Shown: positions 18,062 to 26,666, numbered from the stretch's first letter. The stretch is DNA of 29,120 nt from CAVSWN01 sp046728115 (GCA_046728115.1 JBKPDW010000567.1:1-29120); one strand, 5' to 3'. A program made the numbers and translations. Notes: generated by a model from the sequence alone, not told the origin.

Positions 18062-18648
18062 CCGATCGCTCATCGGAGGGCCTTTCGACTGCACCGGCGA
18101 TTGGACGCGGTCGGCAGTCCGTGAATCGGAGGTGGTTGACAACGGCGAGCCGTCGCCACGTGCCGAGACGCGTCGATCGGTCGATGCGACGAGTGTGTGA
18201 GTCACGAATTGAGCGCGCTCAATCCGCGTATGCGCGGACGTGCAATATGAATTCCGGCGGTCATTATGGTCGAACCACCTTCCGATTTTTCTTCGCATAC
18301 TGACGGACAGATAGGGACGGTGGCCATTCCGCAACCTGGCCATTGTCGGGGTGGAGTTTCGACGGTAGCGTCAGACGAGCAAAAGCCTGCCGTCGTTTAC
18401 GAGTCTCGAAAGTAAGTGGCGCGAGCCGCCCTGCTAGCCACGCAAAATTCTGGGTGAGCGCGGGCATCTGTGCAGGATGAAGACTTGCTGTCGCTAACCG
18501 TCGGCATGTCCAACCGAAAAGGCCGAGCTGGAACTGACCAGACCCGGCGGGATCAATTCCGACTGCGCCTTGCATCAAGGGTAATTGCGGCTGGACCGGT
18601 CTGACGAATCGAGCTCGTCAGCCCCGTGTGGCCGAAGGAGGTCAGGTA
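18062..18648 (+). other. Gene-free interval with palindromes
   Basis: No convincing coding region is seen in these 587 bases. Frames that cross it lack starts or family features. It contains a 16-base perfect palindrome (18208-18223) followed directly by the hairpin CCGCG-TATG-CGCGG (18224-18237). The only clear translation signal is the AAGGAGGT just before the YceI gene. Base composition is visibly less GC-rich from about 18240 to 18520 than in neighbouring genes. Confidence 0.4.
18208..18223. promoter_or_regulatory. 16-base perfect palindrome, operator-like
   Basis: ATTGAGCGCGCTCAAT is perfectly self-complementary and lies midway between two plus-strand genes. It could bind a dimeric regulator. 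No promoter hexamers are obvious next to it, so a role is only suggested by symmetry. Confidence 0.3.
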
Positions 18649-19269
18649 ATGCGACAAGCGTCTGTCGCAGCGTTGATGGCGATCGTAGTGTACCAATCGA
18701 TCGCTCTGAGCGCCGCGAACCAAACCTATCGCGTCGATCCTGCGGCGAGTCGCGCGACGATCCATGTCGGCAAGGCGGGCGCGTTTAGTTTTGTCGCGGG
18801 TCACACTCACGAAGTCACGGGGGCGATCGAAAGTGGCTCGGTTGACGTCGATCTCGAAGCGCCGTCGCAATCGCACGTCCGGCTCGTGATCGCGACACCC
18901 GAGCTCAAGGTGTCGCCCGCTGGCGAGCCTCCAGGCGACGTGCCGAAGGTGCAGGAGGCGATGATCGGCGACAAGGTACTCGACGTTGCGCATCATCCGC
19001 GGATCACATACGAGAGCACCGCCATCATTCTCAAATCCCGCCGCGCCACTCTGCTCGACCTTGTCGTCACCGGCCAGCTCACGATTCGCGACGTCAGCCA
19101 GCCCGTTACGGTTCCGGTCCGTGTCGACGTTGCCGACAGCGCACTGACGGCAACCGGACACTTCTCGATCAAACAGTCAGCGTTCGGGATCAAGCCGATC
19201 TCTGTTGGCGGCGTCGTGGCCGTCAAAGATGCGCTCGAGATCGACTTTTCGATTTCGGCAAAAAGATAG
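18649..19269 (+). CDS. YceI-family periplasmic protein
   Basis: This 206-residue protein starts with a signal peptide (MRQASVAALMAIVVYQSIAL) and continues as a YceI lipocalin-like beta barrel: YRVDPAASRATIHVGKAGAF near the N-terminus, AGHTHEVTG, KVLDVAHHPRITYES in the middle, and FGIKPISVGG near the end. YceI proteins bind isoprenoid or other amphiphilic molecules inside the barrel and are exported to the periplasm. The ATG at 18649 is preceded by AAGGAGGT with six bases spacing, which fixes the start over the open-frame start at 18628. It ends in TAG. No functional partner is evident among its neighbours. Confidence 0.9.
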   Translation: MRQASVAALMAIVVYQSIALSAANQTYRVDPAASRATIHVGKAGAFSFVAGHTHEVTGAIESGSVDVDLEAPSQSHVRLVIATPELKVSPAGEPPGDVPKVQEAMIGDKVLDVAHHPRITYESTAIILKSRRATLLDLVVTGQLTIRDVSQPVTVPVRVDVADSALTATGHFSIKQSAFGIKPISVGGVVAVKDALEIDFSISAKR

Positions 19270-19329
19270 ACACATTCCCAGCCGCACTCACGTCGAGCGG
19301 CGGATTGAAACCTCGGCCGTGCGTTCAAC

Positions 19330-19377
19330 AGCGTGCAAGGCGCCGCGGTAACGCTGGCATCCGCGGCAACGGCGGCA
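19330..19377 (+). repeat. Dispersed 48-base repeat, copy B
   Basis: This is the partner of 10293-10340, with seven transitions in 48 bases. It is followed directly by GGGATTCGATTCCACCCACT, which resembles the GGGTTCGAATCCCACCC found 40 bases beyond copy A. The uninterrupted form here suggests that copy A received an insertion. Confidence 0.6.
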
Positions 19378-19452
19378 GGGATTCGATTCCACCCACTCCA
19401 TCGCGAGATCTGAGCGCCGCTGTCCCATCTCGGCCCTGAGAAGCTTCGCAGG

Positions 19453-20181
19453 CTACCATCTTCCAACGTGTGCTCCCCCGTCGACGTGCAGCACCTCTCC
19501 AGTGACCTGACGGGCTTCGGTTAGATACACGATCGCGTCAACGACGTCTTTCACATCGGACATCTGTCCCATCGGTTGCAGCGTCTTGAGAAACGCCCTC
19601 TCGTGATCCTTCAGCATCGGTGTATCGACAATGCCCGGCGCGACGGCGTTCACGCGTATCCCCTGTTTCGCGTATTCCATCGCCAGACTCCGCGTGACGG
19701 CCTGAAGACCACCTTTCGTGATCATCGAAACCGCGGCGTTTACTCCGGCGATCGGGTGATCCACCAGCGTCGTCGTGATATTGACGATGCTTCCGCCGAT
19801 CTTCTGGGCCAACATCTGCTTGATCACGATCTGGCTGATGAAGAGAAACCCTTCGATGTTGACGGACATAAGAGACCGCAGATCGTCGACGGTGTAATCC
19901 GTGAAGGGCTTCGAGAAATATATGCCTGCGTTGTTGACGAGCGCGTCGATTGATCCGAACGTACTCTTGGCGACTTCGGCGATCTTCGCCGCCGTTGCCG
20001 CTTCAGCGATGCTTCCATCAACTAACGCGAGCTTATCTGACGCCTCGAACGAGCCCGACCTGGTGATGTTTCGCGAATTCGCCACCACGTTGTAATCGCG
20101 ATCCAGAAAGGCCTTCACAAGACCTGCTCCGATGCCTTGAGAGCCACCGGTCACGATCACCGTTTTCTGTGTCATTGACAT
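19453..20181 (-). CDS. Short-chain dehydrogenase/reductase lacking the canonical Tyr
   Basis: This 242-residue SDR has the Rossmann motif TGGSQGIG (11-18), a NNAG motif (ALVNNAGIY) and the C-terminal VNAVAPGIVDTP segment that closes over NAD(P). The usual YxxxK is SMITK here: the Lys is kept but Tyr is replaced by Ser. I recall a clade of SDRs with the same change, so this may be a natural variant rather than a dead enzyme. The ATG at 20181 is preferred because AAGG precedes it and it starts the Rossmann strand; the frame is open to 20220. It follows the truncated hydrolase fragment by 57 bases on the same strand, probably the remains of an operon. Substrate unknown. Confidence 0.88.
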   Translation of the reverse strand: MSMTQKTVIVTGGSQGIGAGLVKAFLDRDYNVVANSRNITRSGSFEASDKLALVDGSIAEAATAAKIAEVAKSTFGSIDALVNNAGIYFSKPFTDYTVDDLRSLMSVNIEGFLFISQIVIKQMLAQKIGGSIVNITTTLVDHPIAGVNAAVSMITKGGLQAVTRSLAMEYAKQGIRVNAVAPGIVDTPMLKDHERAFLKTLQPMGQMSDVKDVVDAIVYLTEARQVTGEVLHVDGGAHVGRW

Positions 20182-20238
20182 TTCTCGCCTTCTTGATCCG
20201 TATCGACACCCCTCGGCCAACGTGCCACGCGCTGAAGC

Positions 20239-20580
20239 TCAATGTGAAGAACCGACAAAGCCTCGGACCAACGCGGCGATGTCATCTGCAGCCGTGTCCA
20301 GCGCGTAATGACCGGCGTCAAGAACGCGAACGTGCGCGCTCGGCACATCCCGACTATAGGCTTCCGGCTCCGAGAGGTCGAACGAGAGGTCGTACTTACC
20401 CCAGATCACCAGGCGGTGCGGGTGCTTCGCGCGCATCCATGCCTGCCACGTGGGGCAGGCGTCGACGTTCGTGCGGTGGTCGTAGAACAGATCGCGTTGA
20501 ATGTCGGCCTGGCCCGGCTGGTTGAGAACGGCAAATTCATCAGTCCAGAGATCCGGGTCATAGGCAAGCGGGAACGGCAC
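20239..20580 (-). pseudogene. Alpha/beta hydrolase, C-terminal fragment
   Basis: About 113 codons encode only the last part of an alpha/beta hydrolase of the haloalkane dehalogenase/epoxide hydrolase type. AYDPDLWTDEFAVLNQPG and DIQRDLFYDHRTNV belong to the cap region. LVIWGKYDLSF carries the late catalytic acid and DAGHYALDT the catalytic His. The nucleophile elbow and everything before it are absent; full-length relatives have about 280-300 residues. Family sequence stops at about 20580, exactly where a UrtA-like sequence begins on the other strand. The GTG at 20580 has no Shine-Dalgarno and is unlikely to be used. It was probably once co-transcribed with the SDR gene. Confidence 0.75.
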
Positions 20581-21591
20581 GCTACGCCGACCGGGAGGCC
20601 GAGTACCTGATCACGACGAAGCGTGTCTCGGCGTTGTTTGGCTGCTGGACATCCGCGTGCCGCAAATCGGTGCTGCCTGTTGTCGAGCAACACGATCACC
20701 TGTTGATTTACCCCGTGCAGTACGAGGGCCTGGAGGAATCGCCGAACATCGTCTACACCGGCGCCGCGCCGAACCAGCAGATCATTCCCGCCATCCGATG
20801 GGCATTCGCGTTTCTGGGAGCGCGCCGGTTCTTTCTCGTGGGATGGGAGTCGATCTACTCGTGCGCTGCGCACGAGATCATCCGCGACGAAATCGCAACG
20901 CTCGGCGGCGAGATTGTCGGCGAGGCGCGTTTGAAACCTGACGGGACCGACGTGCCCAGGACCGTGCGTCGGTTGTCAGGAACCAAGCCGGATCTCATCA
21001 TCAATTCCACGGTTGGCGATCTGAACCTCCTGTACTCGCGCGTGCTTCGTGCCGCCGGAGTGACACCGGACCGTATTCCAACGTCGTACCTGAGTGTCAG
21101 CGAAATCGAAGTCCTGAGCCTGTCGGCCCCGCAGGCCGCGGGCGACTACGCAGCCTGGAACTACTTTCAGACGCTCGATCGCAGGGAGAATCACGCGTTC
21201 GTCAGCCGGTTTCGGACGCGCTACGGACCGCAGCGAGTGGTTGCCGATCCAATGGAAGCCAGTTATATCGCCGTGAATTTCTGGACGCAGGCCGCCGACG
21301 CTGCGGACACAGATGACGTTCGAGTCGTGCGGCACGCCATGCGCGACCGAACATTTCAGGCGCCAGAGGGATTGGTTCGTGTCGATCCGGAGAACCAGCA
21401 CACGTGGAAGACGATGCGCCTCGGTCGAATCGGGCGGCGGCCAGATCGAGACGATCTGGAGCTCCGAAAGACCGATTCGGCCGGAACCATTCCCGTCATC
21501 GCGGCCACGTGATCGCTGGACGCTGTTTCTGGCAGAGTGCTACGAACGTTGGGGTGGACATTGGACGAAGCCACGCCCAATTAAGAATTGA
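20580..21591 (+). pseudogene. UrtA-like urea/amide ABC substrate-binding protein, truncated and frameshifted
   Basis: From about 20580 the plus strand reads as the middle and end of a UrtA/AmiC-type periplasmic binding protein: FGCWTSACRKSVLPVVEQHD, YPVQYEGLEESPNIVYTGAA, and PNQQIIPAIRWAF. The signal peptide and first 80-100 residues are missing, so the TTG at 20634 is not a real start. Near 21420-21440 the frame changes by +1: the first frame runs on as nonsense to 21512. The second gives the expected C-terminus (IETIWSSERPIRPEPFPSS, CYERWGGHW) and ends at 21591. Intact proteins bind urea or short amides for an ABC importer; no permease or ATPase genes are nearby. It is a dead fragment beside a rearrangement junction. 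Confidence 0.75.
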
Positions 21592-21595
21592 CTTC

Positions 21596-21609
21596 GGCAA
21601 CGCTTTGCC
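21596..21609. terminator. Small hairpin between convergent genes
   Basis: GGCAA, loop CGCT, TTGCC makes a 5-bp stem five bases after the UrtA-like stop codon. A second imperfect inverted repeat, GGGG(AA)TTCAA-TTC-TTGAACCCC at 21650-21672, spans the stop codon of the convergent secreted-protein gene. Either could help termination; both are weak. Confidence 0.25.
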
Positions 21610-21656
21610 AACGACGCATCCGCGCCAGCTTCGCGAGCGCGACGTTCAAGGGGAAT

Positions 21657-22985
21657 TCAATTCTTGAACCCCAAACCCGGACCGCACCAATTCTTACGCA
21701 TCTTGAACTGCACTAGACCGTCGTTGGTTGCCGGAACGCCGACGCTGCTCGATCGGCTAATGGTCTGTACCAGCGCCAGCGGATCGCTAGGTTCAGCCTC
21801 ATTGCCCATCGAATCAGTCCAAAAGTCAGTCAAGGCAGTCGTGTTGTACCAATACCCCGGCTGTGCGTAGGATTCACGGCGACAGCCACGGAAATAGGAC
21901 CAGTCGTCGTTCGGGAAGTTCTTGATCGCAGCAACTCGCGAGTCCCACGCATAGACAAGTTCTGACGGATTGGATGGATTGAAGACAGTCACTGGATCGA
22001 AGACGGCCGGTGTTGCGAACGCGGTATAGACGGTCTGCCCATGATAGACGACGTATTGCAGCGTGCTCCATATCTCGTACGGAGAATCGAGCTTGCACGG
22101 CGAGCCCAGCGAGATGACGTCCTTCGTCGGCGCGTTGGCGCGCGGAGAGCAGACCGTGTGGACACCGCCAGTGTCCATCATGAGCCGCGTAAAGGCTTTC
22201 AGTCCGAACTCTGGATGTATCAGCGCAATATCAGCAGAGTGTAACTGAGTGTTGAATCTCTTCGGGCCGTCTGTCCCCATATGGAAGACGGAGCGAGAGT
22301 AGACCCTGTTGACCCTGCCCTCGTCGTTGACATCGCCGGGATTCGAGACGAAAACCTTGAAGCCTTCGTGCGGTTCCTCGTGGCCAGCAGGCTCGTTTGG
22401 CATCGGCATACGACGGCCGATATAGCCGAACAGTACGGGCCGCGCTGCGATTTCTGCATTCTGCATCAACTGCGGATCATCGCCGTGTTCGTGCGCGAAC
22501 GAGCATCCACTCGGGTCTTGCTGAGGGTGCCACGTCCGGTAGTAAAAACCGTCACCACCATCAATCACGTACTGATCGTGGACCGCAGCGGAACAGGTGC
22601 CTAGAATATCTGTCGCAGTGACGCCCCAGATCTCTGTAACGGGCGAAGACGATTGCGTTCGAAATGTCCAGACAGCGTTGCTGTTTTTAGTCCACCGGTT
22701 GCGAGCCACCACTCGCCAGTAATAATCGGTGGATGCGGAGGTGGTCGTCGGATAGGAAGTGGCCCTTATGGATGTCGCAACAGAAGGCGGAGGATTCTGC
22801 GTGCCGAAATAGACGTCGTAGGACGTTGCGCCTGTTGCGCTCCATTGAAGTGTCGGATTCGCTGAGACATCTGTCGCGCCATTCGCAGGGGATAGAACCG
22901 TAGGCACGCCCGGTGCCCGCGAGACCATAAGCATAAACGCGCCCATCAATGCCACAGTTCCTGACGATTTGATTCCAATCCTCAT
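21657..22985 (-). CDS. Secreted protein with N-terminal Ig/Fn3-like domain, unknown C-terminal domain
   Basis: This 442-residue protein has a signal peptide (MRIGIKSSGTVALMGAFMLM onward). An Ig/fibronectin-like domain follows at about 28-110: VLSPANGATDVSANPTLQWS, YDVYFGTQNPPP, YYWRVVARN, VWTFRTQ. The remaining 330 residues are unrecognised, with a His/Asp-rich motif CSFAHEHGDDPQL, several Cys and many aromatic residues, suggesting metal binding or disulfides. GAGGT lies seven bases before the ATG. Base composition differs from its neighbours: the 60 bases from 21661 contain 31 G/C against a typical value well above 60%, a sign of transfer. A 6-bp palindrome (AATTTG-GG-CAAATT, 23004-23017) lies 18 bases upstream. 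No function is proposed. Confidence 0.75.
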   Translation of the reverse strand: MRIGIKSSGTVALMGAFMLMVSRAPGVPTVLSPANGATDVSANPTLQWSATGATSYDVYFGTQNPPPSVATSIRATSYPTTTSASTDYYWRVVARNRWTKNSNAVWTFRTQSSSPVTEIWGVTATDILGTCSAAVHDQYVIDGGDGFYYRTWHPQQDPSGCSFAHEHGDDPQLMQNAEIAARPVLFGYIGRRMPMPNEPAGHEEPHEGFKVFVSNPGDVNDEGRVNRVYSRSVFHMGTDGPKRFNTQLHSADIALIHPEFGLKAFTRLMMDTGGVHTVCSPRANAPTKDVISLGSPCKLDSPYEIWSTLQYVVYHGQTVYTAFATPAVFDPVTVFNPSNPSELVYAWDSRVAAIKNFPNDDWSYFRGCRRESYAQPGYWYNTTALTDFWTDSMGNEAEPSDPLALVQTISRSSSVGVPATNDGLVQFKMRKNWCGPGLGFKN

Positions 22986-23395
22986 GAGCTACCTCGCATT
23001 TCCAATTTGGGCAAATTTACATCACTGATGGTTCAAGGGATTCGCTCTTGCCGTCTTGGCGCTGTCCAATGGGTTGGCTCGATCCCAGCATACGGTGCAC
23101 TAGCCCTTCCTGGCTCGCTTTTCCCACGTGTGGCTCTCAATCCATATTGGCTCGCTCCGGCTCGACTGCTTTGAATCGACCTTGTTGTGACACTCATCAC
23201 AAGGGATGCGGATTTCAGGCGCCTGGCGCCGTTGATCAGGGCTTTCGGCACGTACCGCCTTGGCCGAGAGGCGGTTGGGAGCTATAACCTGGCCGTCGAC
23301 ACATGACGATCGCGGCGCGCCCGATGCCACAACTCTGACTGATGAAACAGACACTCCGCCTCCCGATTGTCGAACGCGCTTAAGATATTGACTCC
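22986..23395. other. Intergenic region between divergent genes
   Basis: No convincing gene is seen in these 410 bases. It includes the palindrome AATTTG-GG-CAAATT (23004-23017) near the secreted-protein start. A minus-strand frame around 23100-23210 ends in PCDECHNKVDSKQSSR and WIESHTWEKRARKG before a TAG. That looks slightly protein-like but has no start codon or Shine-Dalgarno. On the kinase side, TAAGAT at 23381-23386 lies nine bases before the ATG and is a possible -10 box with a very short leader. Confidence 0.4.
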
Positions 23396-26083
23396 ATGAA
23401 TCGCGGCCCCGATCTGACCGACGCGACGCTCGGCCAGTACCAGATCGAGGCGCTGATCGGTCAGGGCGGGATGGGCTATGTCTATCGGGCCCGCGACACC
23501 GTCCTGGCCCGCCCCGTCGCACTGAAGATCCTGCCGCCGGAGGTCGTGAGCGACGCGAGCCGCCTTTCCAGATTCATCCAGGAGGCACGAGCCGCTTCCG
23601 CGCTCAACCACCCGCACGTGATCGCCATTTACGAGATTCGGGAAGCCACCCCGATGCGCGGTGGCGCCCCCATCCCTGGCTTGCCGGTGATGCACTATCT
23701 CGCGATGGAGCTGGTCACAGGCGACACCCTTCGCACGCTGATCGACACCCGGCGGCTGGACATGAAGAGGGCGCTCGATCTCTTCGTCCAGGTCGCCGAC
23801 GCCCTGGCGGCGGCGCACGCCGCCGGCGTCGTGCATCGCGATCTCAAACCGGAAAATGTGATGGTCGCGAGCAGCGGGTACGCCAAGGTGCTCGACTTCG
23901 GATTAGCCAAGTTGAGGCCGGAGCTCGTGCCCAATGACCTCGCGACGCAAGGCGCCACGCTGACCGCTGCGAGCGCGGCGGGGATGCTGGTGGGGACCGT
24001 CGGCTACATGTCGCCGGAGCAAGTGGAAGGGCGCCCGGTCGACCATCGGTCCGACGTGTTTTCGTTCGGCTGCGTGCTGTATGAGGCGGTGACGGGGACC
24101 CGTGCGTTCGCGGGACCGTCCGCGATCGAAACGCTGCATCGGATCGCCAACGTAGACCCGACATTGGTGATCGGCGGTCTTGCGGCAGCTCCGCCCGAGC
24201 TCCAGCGCATCGTCCGAAAGTGCCTGGCGAAGGATCCTGAAGAGCGTTATCAATCCATGAAGGACACGGCCGTCGATCTGCGCGCGTTGCTCCGGCAGGT
24301 CGAATCGGGCGCCGTCACGGGCATAGGAAAAGTCTCTCCGGCGGCCAGGTCCAGTCGCCCGACTCTGTGGCTTGGCGCTGGCGCGGTGATTCTCGCTGCG
24401 GCCGCGGTGGGGTGGCGCTGGCTCGCCTCGCCTCGACCCGCGACCGTTTCGTCCGCGGACATCAGAATCGAACGGCTCACCGCAACAGGCGTGCTGACCC
24501 ACGTTGCGCTGTCACCCGATGGGAAATATCTCACCTACACCGACAACCCGGGCGGCAGGCAAAGCCTGTGGGTGCGCCAGGTCGGTGGTACCACCCCGCT
24601 CGAGCTCATCCCGCCGCGTCCGGTCGGGTACTGGGGCGTAGAGTTCGCACGCGACAGCGCGTCGATTTTCTACGCCATCAAAGGCAGCGACGATCCTGGC
24701 GGGTCGCTCTACCAGATTCCGCTTCTGGGCGGCCCGCCTCGAAAGATTCTGTCGGGCATTGACAGCCCGGCCGCGGTTTCTCCCGACGGCCGACAGCTGG
24801 CCTACTTGCGCGCGGCCTATCCCGAGCCGGGCGCGAGCGCGTTGATGATCGCCGGCGTTGACGGCTCCAATTCCCACCCGCTGGCGGTCCACCGCGCCCC
24901 GGAATTCTTCGCGCCCGGCTTCTTCGTCAATGCGTCCTGGTCTCCCGACGGACACGGCCTCGTCGCTTCGGTCAGAAACAGTCAGACACGCAACGCGACG
25001 CTTGTCACTGTCGGCCTGGACGGCGACGAGCAGCGTCTCAGCCAGACGTTCACGGAGATCGGAAGCGCGGCGTGGCTGCCCGACCGGTCCGGTGTCGTGT
25101 TCATCGCGCGAGGTGCCGGACTTGCCACGGGCAGCGGCGGCCAGCTCTGGCTGCAGCCATATCCGACCGGACCGGCGCGACGCTTGACCAGCGATCTCAT
25201 CGATTACCGCACGGCGTCGATCGGCTCCGACGGCACCTCCATCGTCAGCATCGGGCTCGATGCGTCGCCGATGTTGTGGACCATCCCTCTGGATGGAAAG
25301 GGCGAGCCGCACAAGCTGCCGTCGCTGCGCTATGACGGCACCGCGGGCGTCGCGTGGACGACCGACAACCGGATTCTGTTCACGACGCCCGTGCGAGGCG
25401 AACAACAGATCTGGACGATGGACGCGGACGGCTCGAACCGTCGCGCGATCACGACCGACGGAACCAGCGCCTGGCCGCATCCGTCCCCCGATGGCCGCTT
25501 CATTGCGTTTTCTGGCGTGCGCGCCGGGCAGCGAGGGATCTGGCGGATGAATCCGGACGGTACGGATCAGCGTCTCGTCGCGGCGATATCCGGTGCCTCC
25601 TATCTCGATGTCACGCCGGATGGCGATTGGATCACGTTCACGTCCGATCAAGATGGTGCGCCATCGCTGTGGCGGGTGGCCAGCGGCAGCGGGAGGCCCG
25701 AGCGCCTGGCCGGCGGACTCGATCGCGCGGCGCTGTCTCCCCAGGGCGATCGCGCGGTTGGCGTGCTCTCACGGGGCAATCGGTACGGCGTGGCCGTACT
25801 CCCGGTTGCCGGCGGTGAGCCGATCTGGGTTCCCAGCGACGGTTCGGCCGCCACTGGCCTCGGCATCTTCCAGTGGGCCCCTGACGGGAACGGCGTGTAC
25901 TTTACGACTGCGGAGCGAACCAACCTGTGGTTCTTCCGCTTCGGCGCGCCTGCGCAGATCAAGGTCACGAACGTCAGCGAGGCGATGATCTTCAACGGCG
26001 CGATCTCACGAGACGGCCGCTTGATGCTCGTCACTCGCGGCGTTCAGGCGCGCGACGCGTTCCTGATCACGAAGTTCCGGTGA
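23396..26083 (+). CDS. Ser/Thr protein kinase with extracytoplasmic PD40/TolB-like propeller
   Basis: This 895-residue protein has a Hanks-type kinase at 15-300: GQGGMGYVY (22-30), Lys44, HRDLKPEN (147-154), DFG (167-169) and YMSPEQ near 204. A single membrane helix follows at about 322-341 (LWLGAGAVILAAAAVGWRWL). The rest is a beta propeller of PD40/WD40-like repeats with recurrent blades such as VALSPDGKYLTYTD, ASWSPDGHGLVAS, WPHPSPDGRFIAFSG and DVTPDGDWITFTS. The propeller should lie in the periplasm and may sense a ligand or bind protein. Kinases of this layout are abundant in Acidobacteria. There is no Shine-Dalgarno, and a -10-like TAAGAT lies nine bases before the ATG. Another kinase gene follows in tandem after 217 bases. 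Confidence 0.92.
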   Translation: MNRGPDLTDATLGQYQIEALIGQGGMGYVYRARDTVLARPVALKILPPEVVSDASRLSRFIQEARAASALNHPHVIAIYEIREATPMRGGAPIPGLPVMHYLAMELVTGDTLRTLIDTRRLDMKRALDLFVQVADALAAAHAAGVVHRDLKPENVMVASSGYAKVLDFGLAKLRPELVPNDLATQGATLTAASAAGMLVGTVGYMSPEQVEGRPVDHRSDVFSFGCVLYEAVTGTRAFAGPSAIETLHRIANVDPTLVIGGLAAAPPELQRIVRKCLAKDPEERYQSMKDTAVDLRALLRQVESGAVTGIGKVSPAARSSRPTLWLGAGAVILAAAAVGWRWLASPRPATVSSADIRIERLTATGVLTHVALSPDGKYLTYTDNPGGRQSLWVRQVGGTTPLELIPPRPVGYWGVEFARDSASIFYAIKGSDDPGGSLYQIPLLGGPPRKILSGIDSPAAVSPDGRQLAYLRAAYPEPGASALMIAGVDGSNSHPLAVHRAPEFFAPGFFVNASWSPDGHGLVASVRNSQTRNATLVTVGLDGDEQRLSQTFTEIGSAAWLPDRSGVVFIARGAGLATGSGGQLWLQPYPTGPARRLTSDLIDYRTASIGSDGTSIVSIGLDASPMLWTIPLDGKGEPHKLPSLRYDGTAGVAWTTDNRILFTTPVRGEQQIWTMDADGSNRRAITTDGTSAWPHPSPDGRFIAFSGVRAGQRGIWRMNPDGTDQRLVAAISGASYLDVTPDGDWITFTSDQDGAPSLWRVASGSGRPERLAGGLDRAALSPQGDRAVGVLSRGNRYGVAVLPVAGGEPIWVPSDGSAATGLGIFQWAPDGNGVYFTTAERTNLWFFRFGAPAQIKVTNVSEAMIFNGAISRDGRLMLVTRGVQARDAFLITKFR

Positions 26084-26288
26084 CGGTCGACCCAGAGTTC
26101 AAACGGCTCGATGGTCGCGGTCTCGGATGTGGCGATGTTGGTCGTTGCCGGGCCATCGCTCGAGAGCCATCCACTGGCTCGACCGAAGGTATCTAAGGAG
26201 CGCTTCCGGCTCGCCGCAGCCGCTGCCTGAACTGTAGCGTCCCCGCCTCTGTCGCCGTGACGATCCCTGCCAGGACGACGCGCAAAGA

Positions 26289-26294
26289 TAGAAT
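26289..26294 (+). promoter_or_regulatory. -10 box of the PDZ/7TM kinase gene
   Basis: TAGAAT matches five of six -10 positions and ends six bases before the ATG at 26301. No good -35 is seen at 16-18 bases and there is no Shine-Dalgarno. Transcription would begin at or next to the ATG, as for the kinase at 10528. Confidence 0.4.
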
Positions 26295-26300
26295 CTGGAT

Positions 26301-26666
26301 ATGCGATGGTGGCTGGCCGTCGCCACGGCATCATTCGTCGGATACTTCGCCCTGCTCCACGGCAGCTACTACTATCCCCGTGAACCGGACGGATTCACGA
26401 TTCGAATTCGCGATCAGCAGACGTTCGTGAATCAGGTCGTTCCCGGATCGCGCGCGGCAGCAGCCGGGTTTCGGCCGGGGGACCGGATCGTTTCCGGACT
26501 GGGCCTGCCGATCTCCAACGAGTACAGCAACCGCGTCCTGAACGACAACCTCCCGGTCAACGAACCCGTCGCATGGCAGTTATCGCGCGACGGGCGAACG
26601 GTATTTGCGACGACGGCCGCCGCCGGCCGATCACTCTTCAATCCTGGAGCCCTCGGCCTCGTATAG
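26301..26666 (+). CDS. N-terminal PDZ-like part of a kinase gene split by an in-frame TAG
   Basis: This 121-codon frame encodes a membrane helix (WLAVATASFVGYFALLHG) and a PDZ-like domain with the core VVPGSRAAAAGFRPGDRIVS. It stops at TAG (26664-26666). The same frame continues without a break as IALGISLILGLVVMWRR, which starts the next membrane helix, into the kinase frame listed from 26703. In related Acidobacterial kinases, as I recall them, helix, PDZ-like domain, 7TM and kinase form one polypeptide, so this TAG is a nonsense mutation, a sequencing error or a site of readthrough. Alone it would give an exported anchored PDZ peptide. Confidence 0.7.
   Translation: MRWWLAVATASFVGYFALLHGSYYYPREPDGFTIRIRDQQTFVNQVVPGSRAAAAGFRPGDRIVSGLGLPISNEYSNRVLNDNLPVNEPVAWQLSRDGRTVFATTAAAGRSLFNPGALGLV

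Noticed and set aside
16856..18343. A 495-codon open frame on the minus strand opposite the SGNH gene
   Set aside because: It is arginine/histidine-rich without family motifs and lies antisense to a well-supported membrane protein; long shadow frames are expected at this GC content.
18310..18345. A tRNA 5' end on the minus strand, suggested by a GTTGCGGAATGG motif
   Set aside because: No cloverleaf could be traced and no 3' acceptor strand follows.
23100..23210. A small Cys-containing protein (CDECHNKVDSKQ) on the minus strand
   Set aside because: It has no start codon or Shine-Dalgarno in frame and only one CxxC pair; noted in the intergenic entry but not called.
24512..25651. A 379-codon minus-strand frame opposite the PD40 kinase
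   Set aside because: It has no recognisable domain and mirrors the codon pattern of the kinase gene, so it is a shadow.
4288..26666. Genome-wide reassignment or suppression of TAG
   Set aside because: At least four intact genes here end in TAG (738, 987, 19269, 28943), so TAG works as a normal stop.
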